A DNA stretch of 8,934 nt. Origin: CAIYMF01 sp943329595. Its GTDB lineage: Bacteria; Actinomycetota; Actinomycetes; S36-B12; CAIYMF01. The notes under the pieces were generated by a model. The model was given only the letters and a program-made list of their open reading frames with translations. It searched no databases and was not told where the DNA came from. Positions within the stretch are counted from its first letter, which is position 1. Each line of letters opens with the position of its first letter. The position numbers and the translations under genes are program-made. Positions 1 to 6,510 of this stretch are shown here, in pieces. Location: contig CALQEM020000144.1 in assembly GCA_943329595.2 (NCBI GenBank), forward strand, positions 1-8,934, written 5' to 3'.

Positions 1-58
1 CGTCCTTCAGAAGCCGCGCCAGCTCGTCGAGCTCCCGCTGCCTGCCGACGAATGTCAT
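1..58 (-). CDS. ATP-binding protein (archaeal-type ATPase/AAA-like), 5' end only
   Basis: Only the first 19 codons are inside the window; the gene runs off the left edge. The readable N-terminus is MTFVGRQRELDELARLLKD. The pattern F-V-G-R-x-x-E-L-x-x-L is the usual opening of bacterial and archaeal P-loop ATPases of the DUF234/archaeal-ATPase and related AAA groups, just ahead of a Walker A motif that is not visible here. The ATG at 58 is supported by a good Shine-Dalgarno sequence (AAGAGGTG on the minus strand, about 63-70) and by an AT-rich promoter-like patch behind it. Members of this group are often orphan ATPases with a C-terminal nuclease-like or DNA-binding region, but nothing here tests that. 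The family call rests on the short N-terminal signature alone. Confidence 0.6.
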   Translation of the reverse strand, partial: MTFVGRQRELDELARLLKD

Positions 59-62
59 TGCG

Positions 63-120
63 CACCTCTTACAGTGAATGATACTACACTCAAGAATACT
101 ATTGTTTACTGGATTATCAG
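63..120 (-). promoter_or_regulatory. AT-rich promoter-like region and RBS of the leftward ATPase gene
   Basis: This is the only clearly AT-rich patch in the window. On the minus strand it carries two copies of TAGTAT (plus-strand ATACTA at 81-86 and 96-101), 15 bp apart start to start. It then reads into the AAGAGGTG ribosome binding site at 63-70. The copy at 81-86 is suitably placed to be a -10 element for a short leader; I cannot see a convincing -35 box. The repeated hexamer could equally be a binding site for an autoregulator. Confidence 0.4.
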
Positions 121-123
121 CCA

Positions 124-238
124 GGCCGGTTGGGTGCCCGGCCGAGTGGGCGGTTCGCCCACGATGTGCGGGGTGCCAGCGGTCCCGGCGGCCGGTGCTG
201 CGCACCGTACAGTGGGGCCTCGCATCCGAGTTGCGGAT
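124..238 (+). promoter_or_regulatory. Cluster of four short perfect hairpins in the leader of the 258-653 gene
   Basis: Four consecutive inverted repeats with small loops lie between the AT-rich patch and the ribosome binding site of the next gene. They are GGCCGG/CCGGCC at 124-143 (8-nt loop), GTGGGCG/CGCCCAC at 146-162 (3-nt loop), CGGTGC/GCACCG at 193-207 (3-nt loop) and ATCCG/CGGAT at 224-238 (5-nt loop). All stems are perfect. No T-tract follows any of them, so a standard intrinsic terminator is unlikely. They may form a structured 5' leader or protein-binding sites. I do not recognise a known riboswitch or small RNA class. Confidence 0.3.
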
Positions 239-257
239 CGAAATGAGGAGTTGACCG

Positions 258-653
258 ATGGCTGACGACATACGAATCTTGCCGACCGAATGGGTGGGAA
301 CGGTCAGGACGAGCAGTTGGGGAGTAGTGACACCCCACCACCCACACTTTCTCTCCCATGCACACCTCGAGCCCGGATGGCACACCACCGACAACAACGT
401 GACGTTCAGGATTGACCAGCAAGAAGGCCCCTTCTTAGAGTTGACATTCATTGCCAGTGATCATGAGAGCAAAGCGGTCGGCGTACTGTCGGCCGACAGC
501 CGAAGTCTCAAAATTGCAACGCTCGAGGTGACCTTCCACCTTGTTGTCGATGGCGACCGCATGTCGGGTGACGGGGAGGCGCGGGCCCATGGCGCATCGG
601 ATCGGCGAGGTACGTTCGCCGCCAAAATGGTCGAACTCACCGCCAAGTCCTAA
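258..653 (+). CDS. Conserved-looking hypothetical protein, 131 aa, probably all-beta
   Basis: I do not recognise this protein. The ATG at 258 has a clear ribosome binding site, GAGGAG at 245-250, seven bases upstream, which supports it as a real gene. There is no signal peptide, no membrane segment and no cysteine, so a soluble cytoplasmic protein is likely. The sequence alternates short hydrophobic strands with Gly/Asp turns (for example residues 58-66, 73-78, 85-97 and 118-127). It ends with a G-D-R-M-S-G-D-G-E turn and a G-T-F-A-A strand, a pattern seen in small lipocalin-like or other beta-barrel proteins; that resemblance is structural intuition only. Three His residues cluster at 27-30 (HHPH), with more at 34, 36 and 42. 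It stands alone, with a divergent neighbour to its left and a convergent one to its right, so context gives no function. Confidence 0.65.
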   Translation: MADDIRILPTEWVGTVRTSSWGVVTPHHPHFLSHAHLEPGWHTTDNNVTFRIDQQEGPFLELTFIASDHESKAVGVLSADSRSLKIATLEVTFHLVVDGDRMSGDGEARAHGASDRRGTFAAKMVELTAKS

Positions 654-796
654 CCGGCTTCGCCACGACCATCGCTAGTGGATTAGTGATCGGTGCTGAT
701 CTTCTTCTGGAAGGCGAGGGGTCCCGTGAACCATCCACGCGAAAAACGGTCTCAATTCAGTGGGGGAGCGACCTAGTTACTCCTCGCTCTGCTTCT

Positions 797-835
797 GCGG
801 GGCCTGCCACTTCTCACTCTCGCCTTGTGCCCCGC
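797..835. terminator. Possible hairpin between convergent genes
   Basis: A perfect 7-bp inverted repeat, GCGGGGC (797-803) and GCCCCGC (829-835), with a 25-nt loop lies in the 207-bp gap between the convergent genes ending at 653 and 861. There is no adjacent T-tract on either strand, and the long loop makes it weak. The rest of 654-860 shows no gene. Confidence 0.2.
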
Positions 836-860
836 CCGCGAGTGAGTCTTCGCTGAATGG

Positions 861-1421
861 CTAGTGGGAGTACGTGAGATCGAGAGTCGCTTTCGACAGG
901 GTGATTCCTTCGATGGAACTAAGCAACGACTCGCGTGTGACGGACGCTGTCGACTCACTGGGAAGTGTGGGTGTGCTCGCGAGTGCGTAGACGGTGATCG
1001 TGTACTTCTTAACTCCTGGACCCTGTGAGCATGGAGGCGCGTAACCCACCTCAGGATTGACACTGTTGCCGCCGAGATAGCCGGTGTCGGTAGCCCCGGC
1101 TGACAGTGAGTCAACGTCGGCTGGGATTCCCCACACGAGCCAGTACCAGTGAGTACTGCCTTCGGGCGGAAAATGGTCCATCACGATTGCGTAGCCGGCG
1201 GTGCCCTGAGGTGGGCTTGACCACGCGATGGCTGGACTCGTGCCGGCCCCGTCGCAGGTGGAGTCAATGGCGAGAGCACCGCCAACGATGCCCGGACTCG
1301 TCACGGTGAAGGAAGTAGCGGGAGACTGAAGGGGTGCGCACCCGACTAAGGCCAGGCACAGGGCGATTGCCCCAGCGGCTAGTCGCTGGTACGTGTGGTC
1401 AAAGGTTCGCAATGTGGGCAC
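861..1421 (-). CDS. PEBP/YbhB-family (Raf kinase inhibitor-like) lipoprotein
   Basis: This is a 186-residue secreted protein of the phosphatidylethanolamine-binding protein (PEBP) family, bacterial YbhB/YbcL branch. A short basic N-terminus and hydrophobic stretch (residues 13-27) end in the lipobox A-L-V-G-C with Cys28, so it should be a membrane-anchored lipoprotein. Family landmarks follow in order: C-D-G-x-x-x-S-P-x-I-x-W (56-67), the ligand-pocket segment M-D-H-F-P-P-x-G-x-x-H-W (81-92, in place of the common D-P-D-A-P...H-W), W-G-I-P (97-100), and a G-Y-x-P-P...K-Y-T-I-T-V-Y-A-L block near residue 130. The GTG at 1421 puts the signal peptide at the very N-terminus. An in-frame ATG at 1505 would add 28 unlikely residues, and neither has a strong ribosome binding site. 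Bacterial members have no settled function; ligand or small-molecule binding is inferred. It is divergent from the YHYH gene. Confidence 0.85.
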   Translation of the reverse strand: MPTLRTFDHTYQRLAAGAIALCLALVGCAPLQSPATSFTVTSPGIVGGALAIDSTCDGAGTSPAIAWSSPPQGTAGYAIVMDHFPPEGSTHWYWLVWGIPADVDSLSAGATDTGYLGGNSVNPEVGYAPPCSQGPGVKKYTITVYALASTPTLPSESTASVTRESLLSSIEGITLSKATLDLTYSH

Positions 1422-1445
1422 GTCTTCAAGGAGACCACAGCTCAC

Positions 1446-1470
1446 TGAGGGTTTCCCGGGGGGTTCCTCA
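1446..1470. promoter_or_regulatory. Imperfect palindrome in the divergent PEBP/YHYH control region
   Basis: TGAGG (1446-1450) and CCTCA (1466-1470) are perfect complements separated by 15 bases, with a CCCGGG palindrome inside. The element begins 25 bp upstream of the PEBP start and ends 47 bp upstream of the YHYH start, where an operator controlling both divergent genes would sit. No clear -10/-35 boxes could be assigned for either gene. That it is a regulator site is an inference from symmetry and position. Confidence 0.3.
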
Positions 1471-1516
1471 AGGCAACGCTCATCCAACTTCCAGAAACGA
1501 CGCATAGGTTCACTGC

Positions 1517-2497
1517 ATGAGCCATCACGAACACGACCACCCGCTCGGGCCACCTCGCCTGATTGACCGGCGCACTCTGCTGCGAGTGGGAGGTCTCGGT
1601 CTCGGCGTGTTCGTTCTCGCTGCGTGCGCACCCAAGATGGCCACGACATCCGAAGGCTCCGCGGCGACGACACTGTCGACCACGCTTCCCGGCTTTGCTG
1701 AGTTCGCGGCCACGGTCACTACCACGCTGACCGATGGTGTCTGGATGATCGACAGCGACGGGATGCCCGAGCACAAGATGATGACAGGAATCACGAGTTG
1801 GCAGCAGCAGGTGCCAGTTCCGCAGCCGTACACCGGTGATAACGCGTGGCGGATTCCGTCGCAGCCACAGCTGGCCGACCAGCCCGTGTCGACTCGCACG
1901 TCGCTCTACCGCGGCGCGATCGCCTTGGCGGTTAACGGCGTTCCGATCTTCAACGCACTGAACAACCGTGGTGACGACGCATTTCTCGCGGGCGAACTCG
2001 ACTCGTGGGGCGGACACGCGGGGCGGGCTGATGATTACCACTATCACGTTGCGCCATTGCACCTGTCCGAACGCGTTGGTGCGAGCAGTCCGATTGCCTA
2101 CGCACTCGACGGCTTCGCGATCTACGGAACCACCGAACCCGACGGGTCGAATGTGGCGACCCTCGACGAGTACAACGGACACGACCTCGGAACGGGCTAC
2201 CACTATCACGGCACCACCACCTACCCGTACATCAACGGTGGCTTGCGCGGAGTGGTGAATGTCGCCGGAGATCAGATCGATCCGCAGCCAGTAACTCGGT
2301 CATTTCGCCCTGACGGTCAACCCCTTCCCGGCGCGACCATCACGTCGTTCACGTCATCGGCGTCAGGAAAGTACGCACTCACCTATTCACTCGACGGAGG
2401 TGTTGGTCACGTCGACTATTCGCTCAGCGGTTCGACGCTCACCTTCACCTACACCGAACCATCAGGTGCAACTCGCGACGAGACGTACACCCGCTGA
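1517..2497 (+). CDS. Tat-exported YHYH-domain lipoprotein
   Basis: This 326-residue protein matches the YHYH domain family (Pfam PF14240 by memory). The N-terminus has a His-rich start (H-H-E-H-D-H, residues 3-8). A twin-arginine signal follows with R-R-T-L-L-R (18-23), a hydrophobic segment (24-36) and the lipobox L-A-A-C with Cys37. A Thr/Ser-rich linker (42-72) leads into the domain. It contains G-A-I-A-L-A-V-N-G-V-P-I-F (133-145), D-D-Y-H-Y-H (172-177), a Y-A-L-D-G-F-A-I-Y-G block (195-204), a second G-Y-H-Y-H (227-231) and G-G-L-R-G (241-245). The C-terminal 70 residues look like a small beta domain. The clustered His/Tyr suggest metal binding at the cell surface, but no function is established that I know of. 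The ATG at 1517 has only a weak ribosome binding site, yet the Tat signal fixes the start region. It is divergent from the PEBP lipoprotein. Confidence 0.88.
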   Translation: MSHHEHDHPLGPPRLIDRRTLLRVGGLGLGVFVLAACAPKMATTSEGSAATTLSTTLPGFAEFAATVTTTLTDGVWMIDSDGMPEHKMMTGITSWQQQVPVPQPYTGDNAWRIPSQPQLADQPVSTRTSLYRGAIALAVNGVPIFNALNNRGDDAFLAGELDSWGGHAGRADDYHYHVAPLHLSERVGASSPIAYALDGFAIYGTTEPDGSNVATLDEYNGHDLGTGYHYHGTTTYPYINGGLRGVVNVAGDQIDPQPVTRSFRPDGQPLPGATITSFTSSASGKYALTYSLDGGVGHVDYSLSGSTLTFTYTEPSGATRDETYTR

Positions 2498-2667
2498 CAT
2501 CGGACCTCGTGCCCTGGGGGTGTTGCTGACGCTGAGCAGGAATCCGGAGTCACATGTCCGTGGTGAGATTCAGTTGCTACATTGTGCGCGCTGCGTCTGC
2601 AGACGGTACGGCGGCCGAGTCGCTGCAGCCAATGGACGTTGCATGACCAGCCGAGTGTGGGGAATTA

Positions 2668-5600
2668 CTAATCCGCTGGCAGGTCCGCGAGCGCTTGTCC
2701 GAGAAGCCCAACAGCCGCATCGAGCTTCCATCCATTGCCGGACAGCGGGTGTCCGTGGCGCGACAGCTCGTGGTCGAAGACTTGGAGAACCTGCTCAGTG
2801 GAGTCGTTTCGATCGAGTGCTGCCTCCGTCTCGATCGCACGCCAAGGGATCGGAGCGAGGGCGCCAAGGACCACACGATGGTGAGGCGAGGGCGCCGGCA
2901 GTCGGGTGACAGTCACGGACGCAGTAGCGAAGTCCCCTGACCACAGCGCGAGTTTGCGGAACTGGGCCACGCGAAGGCGAGCGGTGGCTGGGATGCGGAC
3001 CGCGCACAGAACCTCGTCCGGCCCGACGACAGACTCACCGGGACCGCTGTAAAGGCTTCCCGCCGGAATTACCCGTCGGCCGTGCGTGCTGAGAATCTCG
3101 ATCGTCGCGTCTAGCGCCACCAGTACGGTGCCGAGATCGGAGGGTGTGGTGGCCTGACAGCGATGAGCCTCCATTACCGCGTGATGGAAGCGATGATCAC
3201 CGGTGACAGCGAAGCAGGGCGCTGTCGCGCCTGCGCGCTTGTAGCAGTCGAATCCATTGCGGAAGAACCAGCAACGCTTCGCCTGGAGCAGGTTTCCGCC
3301 GACAGTCGCCACCTCGCGCACCTGCGCGGAAGCGATGGTCACCGCAGCATCGCGGAGAAGTTGCGGCACAACCGGATCATCGATCAACTCCTGAAGAGTC
3401 GTGGCGGATCCGATCCTGAGATCGCCCGTTGACTCCTCTGCGACCCCCGCCAGATCACGCGCGAGTCGAAGGGAGACCAGCTTCGTGTGTCGACTAATGC
3501 CCTGCCGCCGCTGCAGGTGTAAGTCCGTGCCCCCGCCGAGCACCGCCGCGTCATGTCCTAGCGCGTTGAGGACTTCGTCTGCGGAGGTGGGCGCGAGAAC
3601 ATCGGCAATGTCCACGGGTTCGACGCGGTTGGCAACCTTGCGGCCGCAGCGCTCGAGCATCGACTGAAGCCCCATGGGATACGCGCGACGAACTAGAGCC
3701 ACCTGCCAGCGACTCGGTCGCCGCCAGATATTCAGCTTGCGCGGCGGTTTGCCGTCGCGAGTGCGCAGAGCGGCAAGAACCTTGTCGGGAGTAAGCGGCA
3801 GTGAGTCGAAGCGAATTCCGATTGCGTCATAGATGGCGTTCAAGACGGCTGGCGCAGCGAGGCACGTGGGAAGTTCACCGACGCTCTTGGCACCGTACGG
3901 GCCGTTGTCGATGTCGCCCTCGATGAGAATCGGACGCACCTGCGGGAGATCTAGCGCTCGTGGCATGGCGTAGTTCAGGTACGTGGGATTCACGACCTTG
4001 CCGCCGACGAGGATGATCTCTTCGCCAAGGACTGCTCCCAACCCCATGACTGCGCCACCGATGATCTGGCCTTCACAAGCGCTGGGGTTAATGGCCCGGC
4101 CAATGTCGTGTGCGGCCACGTAGTCCACCACCGTGATCTTGCCGGTCGCAGGGTCGACTTCGACCTCGACCGCGTGGGCGGCGAACGAAAACGTACCCGT
4201 GACATCGTCGAGGACAGGGCTCTCGGGGTCGAACGAAATGATGTGATCGACATAGGTGCTCTCGTGGGTGAGCTTGCCGTCGCCAAACGCGTCAGATGCA
4301 GTGATCACCTCAGCGATGGTCAGGTCGCCGTTCGCAGAGCGGGCCCAACCATCTGACAGCGAGACCACTGCACCAAGTTTGGCTTCAGCGAGAGTGCGTA
4401 TCCGATCTGCCATTTCAGAAGCCGTAAGTCGCACGGCATGGCCAGCGAAGTACGTGCCTCGTGACGCCCATTGCCCCAATTCGAAGGGGGACGAGGCTGT
4501 ATCCGCCAAAGAGACGTGTACGTCTTCGGGGCGCAGTCCCAACTCTTCCACAACGATTTGTGCGAGGGCGGTTACCTGATGGGTGCCAAAGTCGATTGAG
4601 CCGAAACGCAAGTGGACGCGACCATCGGCGAAGATATCGATTGCCGCAGCGGATCGGTTGGCATCGGGCCGTCCACCGTTGTCACCACTGCCGTGGATTC
4701 CGGCCGCAACACCAAGACCGCGATTGGGTCGACGATCGCTGCGCTTCGCGGTCCAACCGATCGACTCCTTTACTACCTCCAGACATGCGGTAAGACCCGA
4801 GGAGCCAATCAGTCCACCGCCCAGAGTTGTTTGTCCACCGTGGTTGGCGTTGCGGAGGCGAAACTCGATCGGATCTACACCGTGCAGTTCTGCAAGTTGA
4901 TCGACGAGGACCTCGGACGCCATCGCAACCTGCGGGTAGCCCAGCCCGCGCATCTGGCCGCCGGGAACGGTCGCGGTGTCCACGAGAGACGAGTCCCAAC
5001 GACCTCCGACCGGTCGGTAGAGGCCCCCCAGTGCATGAAGAGCCACTGCCATCACGAAGGGTCCGGTCATGTTGTACGCGCCGTTGTCCATGGTGATGTT
5101 GGTGTCAAATCCGAGGATGTGTCCATCCTTCGACGCGTACCCCGTCATTGATGTCGTGAATCTGTGTCGGCTTCGCAGCGTGGCGATGTCGTCTTCGCGT
5201 GTGTACGCCAACACCACGGGCCGACCGCAACGTAGGCTCAGCATTGAAGCCAGCACCTCGTACTCGCAGGTTCGTGAACGCGATCCAAACGCGCCCCCAA
5301 CCGCGGTCTCGCGGCAGATCACCTGATCGGGATTCAGATCGAGGAATTCTGCTACGACTTCCGAGACCATTCGTGGCACCTGTGTCGTGGTCCAGAGTTG
5401 CAGGCATTCGGTCTCCGCGTTCCACGAGGCGATGCACGCAGATGGTTCCATTGGCAGTTGGGCTACCCGGGGATAACGGAAGGTGCCGCTCGCTTCGTGA
5501 TGCGATGAGGTGAGGACGGCATCGAAATCACCATGAGTGCCGCGACTTCGAACAGAGACGTTGCGCGTACCGGTATGTCGCTCGTGAAGGCTCTCTGCGC

Positions 5601-6021
5601 CTGATGCCAGCGCTTGATCGACCGTGGTGGGGGCAGCCCGTAAGCGATAGCGGACATCGATGAGACGGGCCGCCTGCCGAGCCGCTCGAGGTGTCTCGGC
5701 TGCGACGACGGCGATTTCCTCCCCGATGAAGCGCACTCGATCCTTCGCCAAAGGCCGACGATCGCTGAATGGGAGTCCGGCGAAGTACATGTGCTCCCCG
5801 AAGTCCGCGGCGGTGATGACTGCGTGCACGCCGGGGGCAGCTGCCGCCCGGCTCACGTCAACCGATAGCACGTCGGCCAGTGCGTGTGGTGAACGATGAA
5901 TGGCCGCCCACAGAGGTGGTGACTCCATCTCGCCAGCGAGTTGGTCAAGTGTGAAGCGCGAGACCCCGGAGGTCTTGTCTCGCCAATCCAGGGGCCACCA
6001 CCGCGCCCCGATCTGCGTCAC
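2668..6021 (-). CDS. Fused molybdopterin-binding (large) and FAD-binding (medium) subunits of a xanthine-oxidase-family enzyme
   Basis: This 1117-residue protein is two subunits in one chain. Residues 1-755 are a molybdenum hydroxylase large subunit. It shows the a/b hammerhead start (17-74), P-M-E-P (190-193), W-T-T-T-Q (210-214), G-G-A-F-G-S-R (242-248), Q-M-R-G-L-G-Y-P-Q (356-364), the H-D-I-G-R-A-I-N-P...G-Q-I-I-G-G block (638-656) and the active-site A-K-S-V-G-E-L-P with candidate catalytic Glu716. Residues 756-800 are a basic linker. Residues 801-1117 are a CoxM-like FAD subunit with V-L-G-G-G-T-D-L (827-834), A-T-V-G-G-N-L-L-Q (905-913) and a C-terminal CO-dehydrogenase-flavoprotein-type domain. 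Cys917, 926, 936 and 955 sit in a loop like the one that holds a [4Fe-4S] cluster in 4-hydroxybenzoyl-CoA reductase beta and PaoB. The GTG at 6021 overlaps the small-subunit stop by 4 bp (GTGA) and follows GAGGA by 6 nt. No signal peptide is visible, so it should be cytoplasmic. Substrate unknown. Confidence 0.9.
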   Translation of the reverse strand: MTQIGARWWPLDWRDKTSGVSRFTLDQLAGEMESPPLWAAIHRSPHALADVLSVDVSRAAAAPGVHAVITAADFGEHMYFAGLPFSDRRPLAKDRVRFIGEEIAVVAAETPRAARQAARLIDVRYRLRAAPTTVDQALASGAESLHERHTGTRNVSVRSRGTHGDFDAVLTSSHHEASGTFRYPRVAQLPMEPSACIASWNAETECLQLWTTTQVPRMVSEVVAEFLDLNPDQVICRETAVGGAFGSRSRTCEYEVLASMLSLRCGRPVVLAYTREDDIATLRSRHRFTTSMTGYASKDGHILGFDTNITMDNGAYNMTGPFVMAVALHALGGLYRPVGGRWDSSLVDTATVPGGQMRGLGYPQVAMASEVLVDQLAELHGVDPIEFRLRNANHGGQTTLGGGLIGSSGLTACLEVVKESIGWTAKRSDRRPNRGLGVAAGIHGSGDNGGRPDANRSAAAIDIFADGRVHLRFGSIDFGTHQVTALAQIVVEELGLRPEDVHVSLADTASSPFELGQWASRGTYFAGHAVRLTASEMADRIRTLAEAKLGAVVSLSDGWARSANGDLTIAEVITASDAFGDGKLTHESTYVDHIISFDPESPVLDDVTGTFSFAAHAVEVEVDPATGKITVVDYVAAHDIGRAINPSACEGQIIGGAVMGLGAVLGEEIILVGGKVVNPTYLNYAMPRALDLPQVRPILIEGDIDNGPYGAKSVGELPTCLAAPAVLNAIYDAIGIRFDSLPLTPDKVLAALRTRDGKPPRKLNIWRRPSRWQVALVRRAYPMGLQSMLERCGRKVANRVEPVDIADVLAPTSADEVLNALGHDAAVLGGGTDLHLQRRQGISRHTKLVSLRLARDLAGVAEESTGDLRIGSATTLQELIDDPVVPQLLRDAAVTIASAQVREVATVGGNLLQAKRCWFFRNGFDCYKRAGATAPCFAVTGDHRFHHAVMEAHRCQATTPSDLGTVLVALDATIEILSTHGRRVIPAGSLYSGPGESVVGPDEVLCAVRIPATARLRVAQFRKLALWSGDFATASVTVTRLPAPSPHHRVVLGALAPIPWRAIETEAALDRNDSTEQVLQVFDHELSRHGHPLSGNGWKLDAAVGLLGQALADLPAD

Positions 6022-6500
6022 GGGGTGTCCTCGTTCGCCCACAGCCCTCGCCGACGCGCGCAGAGCTCGACGGCCGTGACAATCTGGGTGTAGCCCGTAC
6101 ATCGGCAGATGTTTCCGCTCAGGGCCTCTGCGACGTCGTGACGATGAAGCGAGCCTGGAGTTGCACGCATGAGCAGTGCCTCGGCACGGACGATCTGGCC
6201 CGAGGTACAGAAGCCGCACTGAAAGCCGTATGCCTGCGCGAAGCTTTCGCGTAGGTCCAGTGATCTATCGGTGAGGCCCTCGATTGTCGTGACCTGAGAA
6301 TCGACTTCCACCGCGAGGAGCATGCACGACATGACCGGCTTATCGCCGATTAGTACGGTGCACGCTCCGCATTCGCCTCGTCCACAGGACTCTTTCGTAC
6401 CTGTTAGTCCAAGTGTGTGTCGCAGGACCGACAAGAGAGTGTCACCGGGTTTGACGATGAGCTGATGACTCTCACCGTTGACCGTCAGGTCGAGTTCCAC
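6018..6500 (-). CDS. [2Fe-2S] small subunit of a molybdenum hydroxylase (CoxS/PaoA-like)
   Basis: This 160-residue iron-sulfur subunit passes electrons between the molybdenum centre and FAD. The plant-ferredoxin-type domain uses Cys39, Cys44, Cys47 and Cys59 (motif C-G-R-G-E-C-G-A-C). The helical second domain uses Cys95, Cys98, Cys132 and Cys134 (Q-C-G-F-C and C-R-C-T-G-Y). All eight cluster ligands are present. The length is normal for the family, and no Tat signal is present, unlike periplasmic PaoA. I chose the GTG at 6500 because AAGGGA sits 6 nt upstream and the domain begins at once (E-L-D-L-T-V-N-G). In-frame TTG (6545) and GTG (6524) starts would run into the end of the amidohydrolase gene and lack a ribosome binding site. 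The gap to the amidohydrolase stop is 10 bp, and the stop overlaps the start of the fused subunit gene. Confidence 0.95.
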   Translation of the reverse strand: MELDLTVNGESHQLIVKPGDTLLSVLRHTLGLTGTKESCGRGECGACTVLIGDKPVMSCMLLAVEVDSQVTTIEGLTDRSLDLRESFAQAYGFQCGFCTSGQIVRAEALLMRATPGSLHRHDVAEALSGNICRCTGYTQIVTAVELCARRRGLWANEDTP

Positions 6501-6510
6501 GCCGGTTCCC

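Noticed and set aside
1442..2209. Long minus-strand open frame (255 codons) opposite the YHYH gene
   Set aside because: It lies wholly antisense to a well-supported gene, has no recognisable motif and an Arg/Val-rich composition typical of the reverse frame of GC-rich coding sequence.
2594..2605. Perfect 12-bp palindrome CGTCTGCAGACG between convergent genes
   Set aside because: It is loop-less, stands alone, and has no T-tract, promoter or second copy; a single palindrome of this size in GC-rich DNA is not strong evidence of a site.
4612..5151. Plus-strand open frame of 179 codons inside the fused molybdenum hydroxylase gene
   Set aside because: It is antisense to clearly conserved Mo-domain sequence, with no ribosome binding site or family signature; it is a by-product of codon bias.
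6022..6219. Upstream extension of the fused subunit to an in-frame start at 6219
   Set aside because: The extra 66 residues are Arg-rich and unlike the family and would overlap most of the second cluster domain of the small subunit. The GTG at 6021 has a good ribosome binding site and a 4-bp overlap.
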